Origin: Hallerella succinigenes | GTDB taxonomy: Bacteria > Fibrobacterota > Fibrobacteria > Fibrobacterales > Fibrobacteraceae | NCBI RefSeq assembly: GCF_002797675.1 | Contig: NZ_PGEX01000001.1 | Span: 1,984,001 to 2,048,000, forward strand | Direction of reading: 5' to 3' | Length of the DNA: 64,000 nucleotides | Part shown: piece after piece, positions 53,533-60,863 of the stretch | Position numbering within the stretch: position 1 is the first letter of the stretch | Layout of the letters: every line of letters begins with the position of its first letter | Made by a program: the position numbers and the translations under genes | The notes under the pieces: generated by a model | Database searches by the model: none | The model's input: the letters and a program-made list of their open reading frames with translations, nothing else | Told to the model about the DNA's origin: nothing

Positions 53533-54528
53533 ATGGAATTTGAAAGATTAGAGACATTACCGATTTCGCGCAGTGACTTTAACAAGTTGGATGTTTTTCG
53601 AAAGGTTTCCTTCGAAAGCTTGGCCGGCTATTTGCTCGGCTGCCGGACTTTTGTGGCGGATCCGGGGACTGTTTTGATTGATCCCGACCATCTTGAACGC
53701 AATCTGATTGTGGTGCTCGATGGGTCTCTAGAAGCGCGTTCTGTCAACGGCAAGGGTCTTGTTTACAGTACGATCGAAGTAGGGCAGTGCGCTGGTGAAA
53801 TGTCGGTGATCGATAATGTAAAGCCCAGTGCGCGTGTCGTGGCGAAGGAAAAGAGCCGAGTCTTGATGATTCCGGCAGATGTCGCCATGGCGATGCTCAA
53901 TGCGTCGCATGATCTCTGTTTGAATTTTTTGCATATTCTGAGCAGCCGTGTGCGCAATAACAGCAATATGGTGGTGGAAGAAGAATTCCATATCCGTTGC
54001 ATTGAAGAATCTTCCAAGGTGGATTCTTTGACGGGCTTGCACAATCGTCGTTGGCTTCAAGAAATGTACACGCGTGAAATGCATCGCAGCAACGCGGGCA
54101 ACTATCCGCTGGCCGCTTTGATGATCGACATAGATTTTTTTAAAGATGTGAATGATACGTTTGGACATCTCGCCGGGGATCAGGTTCTGATTGCGGTGGC
54201 GCAGGTGATTGCGGACAATATGCGTCCGACGGATATGCCTGTGCGTTACGGTGGCGAAGAGTTCTCCATTTTTTTGCCGGAAGCGACGATTGAAAATGCT
54301 CGAATTGTGGGGGAACGTTTACGCAAAGGCGTGGAGTCCACTCCGATTCATCTGGATTCGGGCGAAGAAATCAAGGTGACTGTCAGTGTCGGGATTTCGG
54401 AACGCCGTAAGAATGACTCGGTTCAAGACTTGATCGATCGTTCGGATAAGGCGCTTTACCATGCAAAACAGAACGGTCGAAATCGTACCTGTTTGAACGT
54501 GGAAGACAATTCGCTTTTTCTTGTGTAA
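53533..54528 (+). CDS. cyclic-nucleotide-binding-like domain plus GGDEF diguanylate cyclase
   Basis: The 331-residue protein has a cNMP-binding-like fold at ~30-150 (LIVVLDGSLEARSVNGKGLVY; GEMSVIDNVKPSARVVA) and a GGDEF domain from ~165 (DSLTGLHNRRWL; ALMIDIDFFKDVNDTFGHLAGD; RYGGEEFSIFL). The catalytic GGEEF is intact, and the inhibitory RxxD site (RPTD) lies five residues before it. It should make cyclic di-GMP, gated by whatever the first domain binds. It starts 19 nt after the phosphatase gene. Confidence 0.92.
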   Translation: MEFERLETLPISRSDFNKLDVFRKVSFESLAGYLLGCRTFVADPGTVLIDPDHLERNLIVVLDGSLEARSVNGKGLVYSTIEVGQCAGEMSVIDNVKPSARVVAKEKSRVLMIPADVAMAMLNASHDLCLNFLHILSSRVRNNSNMVVEEEFHIRCIEESSKVDSLTGLHNRRWLQEMYTREMHRSNAGNYPLAALMIDIDFFKDVNDTFGHLAGDQVLIAVAQVIADNMRPTDMPVRYGGEEFSIFLPEATIENARIVGERLRKGVESTPIHLDSGEEIKVTVSVGISERRKNDSVQDLIDRSDKALYHAKQNGRNRTCLNVEDNSLFLV

Positions 54529-54618
54529 TTCCAAAATTTATTTCGCCTGCGGATTTCTCTATTGATTCTCGGATTTCAGAAGGGGCGAAACTTTATCGGT
54601 TTTTTTGAAAATAAAGTT

Positions 54619-56547
54619 TTAGGATCTGCCGAGACGTCGTCCGCGGCGGCGGATGTTGCGGTCTCTGCGGACTTGTTCGCGTTCGACTGCGCGTTCAAGG
54701 CTCGGTTCGTATGTGCGGCCTTCCTTGTACGAGGTGTGCGAAAGTAAAAGGCGCGAAATTTTTCCGAGCTTTAAGCGTTCGAGAGTCTTTCGAATCCAGA
54801 CGCGGTTCTCGGGGATATACCAAAAGAAGAAACGCTTCTGGTTTGCTTTTTGTTCGGGCGTCTTGGCGACGTAAAGAGGCTTTCCGTCCGGGTACATTTC
54901 CGCGTAATACAGCTCGGTCGCAATCGTCATCGGTGTCGGGGTAAAATCCTGAACCTGTTCAAGTTTAAAACCGAGCTGTTTCGTTTCGAGCGCAAGTTCT
55001 GCCATATCCTTTTCGGTGCAGCCAGGATGGCTCGAAATAAAGTATGGAATCAGTTGCTGACGCTTTCCGACGGCTGCGCTTTCCTTGTCAAAGAGTTCCT
55101 TGAACTTGTAAAAAAGGCTAAAGGACGGTTTGCGGATAAGGCTTAAGACCGCATCGGATGTATGTTCCGGCGCGACTTTCAAACGTCCGCTTACATGGTT
55201 GTGAATGAGCTGTTTTGCATATTCCATGTGATCCTGTTGCAGACTCTTGTCGGTCGTTTCTTGCAAAATCAAATCGTAGCGGACGCCGCTTCCAATGAAG
55301 AGATGCTTGACTTTGGGATTCTTTGCGACTTCTTTGTAAAGCTCCGTCAGGTCATGGTGACGCGTATTCATGTTGTCGCAAATACGCGGGAACACGCAAC
55401 TCGGGCGGGCGCATTTTTCGCAACGGGAACGATCCTTGCCGCGCATCTTGTACATGTTCGCACTGGGACCGCCGAGGTCCGAAATCGTGCCTGCAAAGCC
55501 CGGCATGTTTGTCACAATTTCCACTTCGCGGAGAATGCTTTCCCGGGAACGGCTTGCGATGAATTTGCCCTGATGCGCATTGATGGCGCAGAAGCTGCAA
55601 CCGCCAAAGCATCCGCGATGCGTGTTGATCGAGAACTTGATCATTTCGAAGGCGGGAACCGGGCCTCGCTTTTTGTATCGCGGATGCGGAGCTCTCATGT
55701 ACGGGTATTCGTAGCTTTCGTCGAGTTCACCGTATTCAAGAGGCGGGTAAGGCGGGTTGATGACAATTGTCTGTTCGCCGGTATCTTGCAGAATGCGGCG
55801 TGCGTGGATGCGGTTTGTTTCAATTTCCGTTTTGCGGTAGGCGTCGAACTGGGTGCGCTTGTTTTTTAAGCATTCTTCATAGCTCGGCAGCACCAGATCC
55901 TGCATGTCGCGGTTCTTGGGAACGCGACCTTTGGGGGCGAGGTACGCTGTCTGCGGAATGGAGTTCATGTTTGAAAACGGCACGCCTTTCTTGAGCAGAT
56001 GGAGCAGAGCCTTCATCGGTTTTTCGCCCATGCCGTAAAGCAGCAAGTCCGCCTGTGTCGTGGCGAGAATCGAGGGAAAAAGTTTGTCGTCCCAGTAGTC
56101 GTAATGGCTAATGCGGCGTAGGCTCGATTCAAGCCCTCCGATGACCACAGGAACGTCCGGGTAGAGCTTTTTAAGAATTTTTGCGTAAACGGTAGTGGCT
56201 CGGTCTGGGCGGAATCCCGCTTTGCCACCGGGGGTAAAGGCGTCATCGCTACGGAGACGTTTAGCCGCGGTGTAATGGTTCACCATGCTGTCCATGCCGC
56301 TTGAAATGGCAAAGAATAGGCGCGGCTTTCCGAGCTTTTTGAAGTCTCTTAAATCGTCCCGCCAGTTGGGTTGGGGGAGTATTGCTACACGATAGCCTTC
56401 GTTTTCAATGAGGCGAGCCATAACGGCGTGGCCAAAAGAAGGATGGTCGACGTAGGCATCTGCGGAAATGACGATGACATCGACAAAATCCCAGCCACGC
56501 GCATCCAAGTCCTCTTTGGAAATTGGCAAAAAATCATGAGCATCCAT
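54619..56547 (-). CDS. YgiQ family radical SAM protein
   Basis: The 642-residue protein matches YgiQ: N-terminal FLPISKEDLDARGWDFVDVI, the YIDHPSFG-like AYVDHPSFGHAVMARLIENEGYRV, radical SAM CFGGCSFCAINAHQGKFI (CxxxCxxC near residue 312), RCEKCARPSCVFPRICDN, and HVSGRLKVAPEHTSDAVL. The C-terminus is basic (RDRNIRRRGRRLG). Its reaction is unknown. TATCTT (56555-56560, minus strand) ends 7 nt before the ATG, without a ribosome binding site. Confidence 0.93.
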   Translation of the reverse strand: MDAHDFLPISKEDLDARGWDFVDVIVISADAYVDHPSFGHAVMARLIENEGYRVAILPQPNWRDDLRDFKKLGKPRLFFAISSGMDSMVNHYTAAKRLRSDDAFTPGGKAGFRPDRATTVYAKILKKLYPDVPVVIGGLESSLRRISHYDYWDDKLFPSILATTQADLLLYGMGEKPMKALLHLLKKGVPFSNMNSIPQTAYLAPKGRVPKNRDMQDLVLPSYEECLKNKRTQFDAYRKTEIETNRIHARRILQDTGEQTIVINPPYPPLEYGELDESYEYPYMRAPHPRYKKRGPVPAFEMIKFSINTHRGCFGGCSFCAINAHQGKFIASRSRESILREVEIVTNMPGFAGTISDLGGPSANMYKMRGKDRSRCEKCARPSCVFPRICDNMNTRHHDLTELYKEVAKNPKVKHLFIGSGVRYDLILQETTDKSLQQDHMEYAKQLIHNHVSGRLKVAPEHTSDAVLSLIRKPSFSLFYKFKELFDKESAAVGKRQQLIPYFISSHPGCTEKDMAELALETKQLGFKLEQVQDFTPTPMTIATELYYAEMYPDGKPLYVAKTPEQKANQKRFFFWYIPENRVWIRKTLERLKLGKISRLLLSHTSYKEGRTYEPSLERAVEREQVRRDRNIRRRGRRLGRS

Positions 56548-56554
56548 AAGAGTA

Positions 56555-56575
56555 AAGATAGAAAAAAGCTATACT
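56555..56575. promoter_or_regulatory. back-to-back -10 boxes between the YgiQ-like gene and pgi
   Basis: Minus-strand TATCTT (56555-56560) serves the YgiQ-like gene. Plus-strand TATACT (56570-56575) serves pgi, which has a ~25-nt leader with AAGGA. They are 9 bp apart, like the pairs at 9292 and 14130. Confidence 0.55.
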
Positions 56576-56606
56576 TGTTCAAAACTCATTTTTACAAGGA
56601 CACATT

Positions 56607-58271
56607 ATGAGCCGTTTGACTGAATCGAATGAATGGAAGGCCCTCGAAGCGAAAGCTCAAGAAGCCAAGAAGTGGAACATGCGCGAAATGTTCGCGAAAG
56701 ACGCAAAGCGTGCTGAAAAGTTCAGCGCAGAAGCTTGCGGCATTTTCCTCGACTACTCCAAGAACTTGATTGATGACGAAACGATGGCGAAGCTCCAGGA
56801 CCTCCTGAAGAGCGCTAAGTTCGAAGAAATCCGCGCTAAGTATTTTGGTGGCGAAAAGATCAATACCACGGAAAAGCGCGCAGTGCTCCACACCGCTCTC
56901 CGTTACAAGGGCAATGAGCCGATTTGCGTTGACGGTAAAGATGTGATGCCGGAAGTTCGCGCTGTGCTCAAGCACATGGAAGAATTCACGAAGCTCGTCC
57001 GTACTGGTAAGTGGAAGGGCCATACGGGCAAGTCCATCAAGTACGTGGTGAACATCGGTATCGGCGGTTCTGACCTCGGTCCGGTGATGGTGACCGAAGC
57101 TTTGAAGCCGTATGCCGACAAGCCGGCTGAAGGCGAATATTCCCCGACCGTTTATTTTGTTTCGAATATCGACGGCACGCACATGGCGGAAACCTTGAAG
57201 AAGGTCAACCTCGAAGAAACCCTCTTCATCGTGGCTTCCAAGACGTTCACGACTCTCGAAACCATGACGAACGCCCAGACGGCAAAGGCCGCTGTTCTCA
57301 AAGCGTTTAACGGTGATGAAAAGTCCATTGCAAAACATTTTGTGGCTCTTTCCACCAATACCGAAGCGGTTGCCGCATTTGGCATTGACACCGCCAACAT
57401 GTTTGAATTCTGGAATTGGGTTGGCGGTCGTTACTCCCTGTGGTCTGCAATCGGTCTTTCGATCGCTCTCCGCATCGGCTTCGAGAACTACATGAAGCTC
57501 CACCAGGGCGCTTATGAAATGGATCAGCATTTCAAGACCGCTCCGGCAGACAAGAACCTTCCGGTGATCCTCGCTCTCATCGGCGTCTGGTACAACAACT
57601 TCTTTGGCGCTTCGAGCTATGCCATGCTCCCGTACGACCAGTATCTGCACCGCTTGACCGCTTACTTCCAGCAGGCAGACATGGAATCCAACGGCAAGAC
57701 CGTGGATCGCGATTCCAAGCGCGTTGACTATCAGACAGGCCCGATTCTCTGGGGCGAACCGGGTACGAACGGCCAGCACGCCTTCTACCAGCTCATTCAC
57801 CAGGGCACCAAGATGATTCCGTGTGACTTCATCGCTCCGGCAAACAGCCACAACAAGGTCGGCGATCATCACCAGAAGCTCCTCTCGAACTTCTTTGCTC
57901 AGCCGGAAGCCTTGATGAACGGTAAGACCCTCGCCGAAGCAACGGAAGAACTCCGCAAGGACGGCAAGAGCGAAGAAGAAATCGCATTCCTCGCTCCGCA
58001 TAAGGTGTTCGAAGGCAACAAGCCCACGAACTCCATCATGATGGACTACGTTTCTCCGGAACGTCTCGGCGCTCTCATTGCCATGTACGAACACAAGATC
58101 TTCACTCAGGGCGTGATCTGGAACATCAACAGCTACGACCAGTGGGGTGTTGAACTCGGCAAGCAGCTCGCGAAGAAGATCCTTCCGGAACTTGCCAAGG
58201 CCGACGCAGAACTGAAGCACGATAGCTCCACGAACGCTCTCATCAAGTGGTTCAAGAAGCACCAGAAGTAA
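56607..58271 (+). CDS. pgi: glucose-6-phosphate isomerase
   Basis: The 554-residue protein has the PGI signatures: [68 protein letters not shown] (catalytic Glu) and the C-terminal [31 protein letters not shown] with its Lys. It interconverts glucose-6-phosphate and fructose-6-phosphate. A terminator follows. The last ~235 bp are repeated at 59431-59664. Confidence 0.97.
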   Translation: MSRLTESNEWKALEAKAQEAKKWNMREMFAKDAKRAEKFSAEACGIFLDYSKNLIDDETMAKLQDLLKSAKFEEIRAKYFGGEKINTTEKRAVLHTALRYKGNEPICVDGKDVMPEVRAVLKHMEEFTKLVRTGKWKGHTGKSIKYVVNIGIGGSDLGPVMVTEALKPYADKPAEGEYSPTVYFVSNIDGTHMAETLKKVNLEETLFIVASKTFTTLETMTNAQTAKAAVLKAFNGDEKSIAKHFVALSTNTEAVAAFGIDTANMFEFWNWVGGRYSLWSAIGLSIALRIGFENYMKLHQGAYEMDQHFKTAPADKNLPVILALIGVWYNNFFGASSYAMLPYDQYLHRLTAYFQQADMESNGKTVDRDSKRVDYQTGPILWGEPGTNGQHAFYQLIHQGTKMIPCDFIAPANSHNKVGDHHQKLLSNFFAQPEALMNGKTLAEATEELRKDGKSEEEIAFLAPHKVFEGNKPTNSIMMDYVSPERLGALIAMYEHKIFTQGVIWNINSYDQWGVELGKQLAKKILPELAKADAELKHDSSTNALIKWFKKHQK

Positions 58272-58310
58272 GCCGGTGCCGCAGGGTAAACCACCCCGCA
58301 CCTAAAAATT

Positions 58311-58343
58311 AAAAAGGCCGCGACAATCAAGTCGCGGTCTTTT
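58311..58343 (+). terminator. terminator of pgi
   Basis: GGCCGCGAC (58316-58324) pairs with GTCGCGGTC (58331-58339) around AATCAA, followed by four T. Confidence 0.9.
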
Positions 58344-58400
58344 AGCATTAGCACAAAAATAGTATATATTATCTGTTATACCAAGGATTTATAAGTCTAT

Positions 58401-58886
58401 ATGGAACTTTATCACGGTAGTAACATAGTGGTTTCCGTTCCCGAAATCAGAACTCCGTCTCACCGACTTGATTTCGGCACAGGATTTTACACAACCACGA
58501 GTTTTGACCAAGCCAAGCGCTGGTCGATTAGTAAAGCGAAGTTAGAAAAGAAAGGCTCTGCAACGGTTTCTGTTTTCACTGTTCCTGACGATTTTCTTCA
58601 AAACAAAAATCTAGATATTCTTGATTTCAAAAAAGCTGATGAGCAATGGCTTGACTTTGTTATCGCGAACAGGACGGACAAAGACTTCATTTATGAGCAC
58701 GACATCGTGAAAGGAGCCGTTGCCAACGATAGGGTTTTTGCCAGTCTTAACGCTTTTGAATCCGGCTTCATGGACAAGCCCACCTTACTAAAAGAACTTA
58801 GCACCTGGGTCTATGTGGACCAAATCCTGTTTCATACAGAAAAGGCCCTTCAAATCCTTAAATTCTCGAGGGCAGAACAGGTATGA
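58401..58886 (+). CDS. DUF3990 protein, ADP-ribosyltransferase-like (putative toxin)
   Basis: The 161-residue protein matches the DUF3990 family: the opening LYHGSNIVV, then DFGTGFYTTTSFDQAKRWS, a mid VFTVPDDF strand, and a C-terminal VYVDQILFHTEKALQIL. The family is placed with ADP-ribosyltransferase folds, and its members are usually encoded with one or two small proteins, as here. Toxin activity is inferred from this layout. TATATT lies at 58365-58370; the ATG at 58401 has only AAGGA 13 nt upstream. It overlaps the next gene by 4 nt (ATGA). Confidence 0.82.
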   Translation: MELYHGSNIVVSVPEIRTPSHRLDFGTGFYTTTSFDQAKRWSISKAKLEKKGSATVSVFTVPDDFLQNKNLDILDFKKADEQWLDFVIANRTDKDFIYEHDIVKGAVANDRVFASLNAFESGFMDKPTLLKELSTWVYVDQILFHTEKALQILKFSRAEQV

Positions 58887-59110
58887 TTCCCGAAATTACA
58901 CAAAAAAATGTCCGACTTTTTATTCCGTATAAAGTCGCAAAAATCTGCGACGAATTATGTCGGCAAGACCACTTGACTGCTTCAGAGGCTATTCTTAAAT
59001 TCTACAAAAGCAACTTAAGTCGCCTACTCGGTCAAGAAGATACAAAACTTTGGCAGCTAGGTTGGGTTGCTTTATTTGACATGTATAAGGAAGAAGCGCA
59101 TGAACACTGA
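58883..59110 (+). CDS. small partner protein of the DUF3990 module
   Basis: A 75-residue helical protein with YKVAKICDELCRQDHLTASEAILKFYKSNL and the tail DTKLWQLGWVALFDMYKEE, a pattern often seen in the small gene beside DUF3990 genes. It could be an antitoxin or a targeting partner. It overlaps both neighbours by a few bases, so the three are translated as one unit. Confidence 0.7.
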   Translation: MIPEITQKNVRLFIPYKVAKICDELCRQDHLTASEAILKFYKSNLSRLLGQEDTKLWQLGWVALFDMYKEEAHEH

Positions 59111-59306
59111 GGACTTGGCATTTTGGCTCTCTTGGTGCATAGAAGAATACGCATCTAACAAAGGCAAACAAGCCTCTGACATCGCCCAGTTTTTTGAAAA
59201 AACTGGTACACTTCAATACCTTTCCGAAAATGCAGAAATTCTGCACACACAAGGAAAGTCTTTTATATTTGACTGCATAGAAAAATTTTTGCAGAACAAT
59301 CATTAA
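59100..59306 (+). CDS. DUF3791-like small protein, partner of the DUF3990 module
   Basis: A 68-residue protein with the DUF3791 pattern: FWLSWCIEEYASNKGKQASDIAQFFEKTGTLQYL, then AEILHTQGKSFIFDCIEKFL. DUF3791 and DUF3990 genes are commonly adjacent. The ATG at 59100 overlaps the previous stop by 11 nt. An antitoxin role is possible but not shown. Confidence 0.75.
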   Translation: MNTEDLAFWLSWCIEEYASNKGKQASDIAQFFEKTGTLQYLSENAEILHTQGKSFIFDCIEKFLQNNH

Positions 59307-59309
59307 ATT

Positions 59310-59408
59310 CTAAAATTTATACCCCAACGCAGCATATCCCTTCTTGCGCTTGGCGAGCATACGCATGAGTACAGGAACATCAACATCTGCGTAGTCATGG
59401 TGTTCGAA
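59310..59408 (-). pseudogene. C-terminal remnant of an unrecognised gene
   Basis: Read on the minus strand, a coding-like frame ([20 protein letters not shown], then KKGYAALGYKF) ends in TAG at 59310-59312. It has no start: on its upstream side it runs straight into the pgi 3' copy. It is probably the end of a gene cut at this junction. Confidence 0.45.
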
Positions 59409-59664
59409 GCCCAACCCGACGAACTCCATCATGATGGACTACGTTTCTCCGGAACGTCTCGGCGCTCTCATTGCCATGTACGAACACAAAATCTTCACTC
59501 AGGGCGTGATCTGGAACATCAACAGCTACGACCAGTGGGGTATTGAACTTGGCAAGCAGCTCGCGAAGAAGATCCTTCCGGAACTTGCCAAGGCCGACGC
59601 TGAACTGAAGCATGATAGCTCCACGAACGCTCTCATCAAGTGGTTCAAGAAGCACCAGGCTTAG
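59399..59664 (+). pseudogene. duplicated 3' end of pgi
   Basis: From 59431 to 59655 the DNA matches pgi (58038-58262) with only five differences, four of them silent (one Val to Ile), before the last codons change from QK-TAA to QA-TAG. The offset is 1,393 bp. Upstream of 59431 the match continues in broken form back to GGTGTTCGAAG (59399-59409; 58004-58014 in pgi) with a 2-nt length difference. It lacks the first ~470 codons of pgi. Confidence 0.93.
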
Positions 59665-59780
59665 GTGACGCGCGTAGCGTGTCATTCCCCATGCGGGGAC
59701 CATGCGCACTAAGGCAACAAGTTGCCAAGTGCTGTCCGCCCTGAACGAACGCCGTAAGGCGTGAAGTCGAAGGATCCAGC
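59665..59780 (+). repeat. GC-rich hairpin cluster, REP-like
   Basis: Several short inverted repeats follow the pgi copy: GACGCGC/GCGTGTC, CCCCATGCGGGG, GGCAACAAGTTGCC and ACGCCGTAAGGCGT. Then comes AAGTCGAAGGATCCAG, resembling dispersed intergenic repeats known in many bacteria. No reading frame is convincing. Confidence 0.4.
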
Positions 59781-59790
59781 CCATATAAAA

Positions 59791-59823
59791 CAACCCGTCC
59801 GTTTTTTCCGGGCGGGTGTTTTT
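59791..59823 (+). terminator. rho-independent terminator
   Basis: ACCCGTCCG (59793-59801) pairs with CGGGCGGGT (59809-59817) with one G-T pair and is followed by G and five T. It lies downstream of the pgi copy, perhaps its original terminator. Confidence 0.8.
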
Positions 59824-59841
59824 CTAGGAACAAAATTCTAC

Positions 59842-60027
59842 TTAAGGCTGGTACTTCTCCCGCTTTTCGCGGAGGGACTGAATTTCCGCCTGGACTCGCA
59901 ATGCAGCCTCATGAACTTCAGCATAGATTTTATCTGAAGACCAATTCTTTGTCCTCTCATAATGAGCTTCACGGATTTTATGAATATCCTCTACAGTAAA
60001 GTCTTTCGAGATTTCTATTTTTTCCAT
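59842..60027 (-). CDS. small putative antitoxin next to a PIN toxin relic
   Basis: A 61-residue helical protein (ISKDFTVEDIHKIREAHYER; IYAEVHEAALRVQAEIQ). The pattern fits the short proteins encoded with stand-alone PIN-domain toxins. It overlaps the PIN gene end by 13 nt on the same strand, so it would be translated after it. It appears intact. Confidence 0.65.
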   Translation of the reverse strand: MEKIEISKDFTVEDIHKIREAHYERTKNWSSDKIYAEVHEAALRVQAEIQSLREKREKYQP

Positions 60028-60463
60028 AAACGATACTCCTCGTCTTCCTGATGTTCAATAAGGACCGTGGGCTGCACAATTTCTATCGGCTTATATCCTT
60101 CAAGATTCGTAATTGCACGAATTCCACGAATCGTTTTAATGTTGACCATATGCTTAAAGTTCCATGAGATAACACAATCGCATTCCGCTAAAACAGCAGA
60201 AGCAATATGTTTGCAATCATCAATACTTTTGGCAGTAAGAATCCCCATTTCAACAATTCTATTTGCCAACCTAGATAAATCTTGATGCTGCGGCAATACC
60301 TCGTAGGATATTTCGCCTAGACGTTCGAGAAGAAGTGAACGTGGAACATTTGCCACAGGGCCTGCGTATCCCGCATGCGTTCGGGAGCATCTTCCTGATG
60401 CAGGTAACTGATTACAGAAGTGTCAAGATAGACCTTCAATTTTTTCTGATTGTCATTAGACAT
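60015..60463 (-). pseudogene. PIN-domain (VapC-like) toxin gene, frameshifted and internally deleted
   Basis: From an ATG at 60463 with AAGGAG upstream, the first 48 codons read as a PIN start (LKVYLDTSVISYLHQED, with the first catalytic Asp) and stop at TAG. The rest of the domain continues in another frame from about 60356 (SLLLERLGEISYEVLPQHQD; DDCKHIASAVLAECDCVISW; NFKHMVNIKTIRGIRAITNL). About 20-25 residues normally between these halves, including a catalytic acidic residue, are missing. The protein is surely inactive. Confidence 0.85.
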
Positions 60464-60474
60464 AGTATCTCCTT

Positions 60475-60509
60475 AAAAAGAAAAAAACACTTGATTTTTT
60501 TTCAAGTGT
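60475..60509 (-). terminator. minus-strand terminator upstream of the PIN unit
   Basis: AACACTTGA (60485-60493) pairs with TCAAGTGTT (60501-60509). On the minus strand the stem is followed by a long T-run. It would end a transcript arriving from beyond 60510, where only gene remnants are now visible. Confidence 0.75.
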
Positions 60510-60575
60510 TCAGGAGACGATTTCTAACGCTCGGAAGGAAACATAGAAAGCACCCATTTATTTGAAAAGGGCGCT

Positions 60576-60742
60576 TTAGTAAAAGGTTTGTAATTTATTT
60601 GTAATAACTCTCTTCAAATACTTTTGTTTCCATTTTTGGAAATAATCAACATCATTCTTGTCCCGCCACAAATATACATTCTAGCAATGACAAATTATGT
60701 CATCTTAAACTTGTCAACAACCATTTGACGGAACAGAGCCAT
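60576..60742 (-). other. minus-strand coding remnants in the spacer before the ATPase gene
   Basis: Two coding-like fragments are read on the minus strand. 60695-60742 encodes MALFRQMVVDKFKMT and a stop. 60576-60680 encodes about 34 residues (YLWRDKNDVDYFQKWKQKYL then KRVITNKLQTFY) to a TAA and has no start codon. They may be pieces of one lost gene whose terminator survives at 60475. No family recognised. Confidence 0.3.
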
Positions 60743-60771
60743 TTCAACTTATGTTCGTTAAAAATGCTATG

Positions 60772-60818
60772 TTTTACACGTTTTTAATCCTAAAAAAGTG
60801 TATTTTTACACGTTTTTA
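60772..60818 (+). repeat. direct repeats before the DUF4143 ATPase gene
   Basis: TTTTACACGTTTTTA occurs at 60772-60786 and again at 60804-60818 (32-nt spacing, about three helical turns), with related GTGTATTTT copies at 60799 and 60829. Spaced repeats just upstream of the -10 box (60852-60857) look like operator sites. Confidence 0.4.
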
Positions 60819-60863
60819 TCGTTTTTCCGTGTATTTTGCCTTTTGGCTTATTATATTTAGGAT

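Noticed and set aside
56592-58301. 569-residue open frame antisense to pgi
   Set aside because: It covers all of pgi on the other strand and has no recognisable domain; pgi itself is certain.
58311-59830. Insertion sequence or integrase explaining the pgi duplication
   Set aside because: No transposase or integrase frame and no terminal inverted repeats are visible between the two pgi ends.
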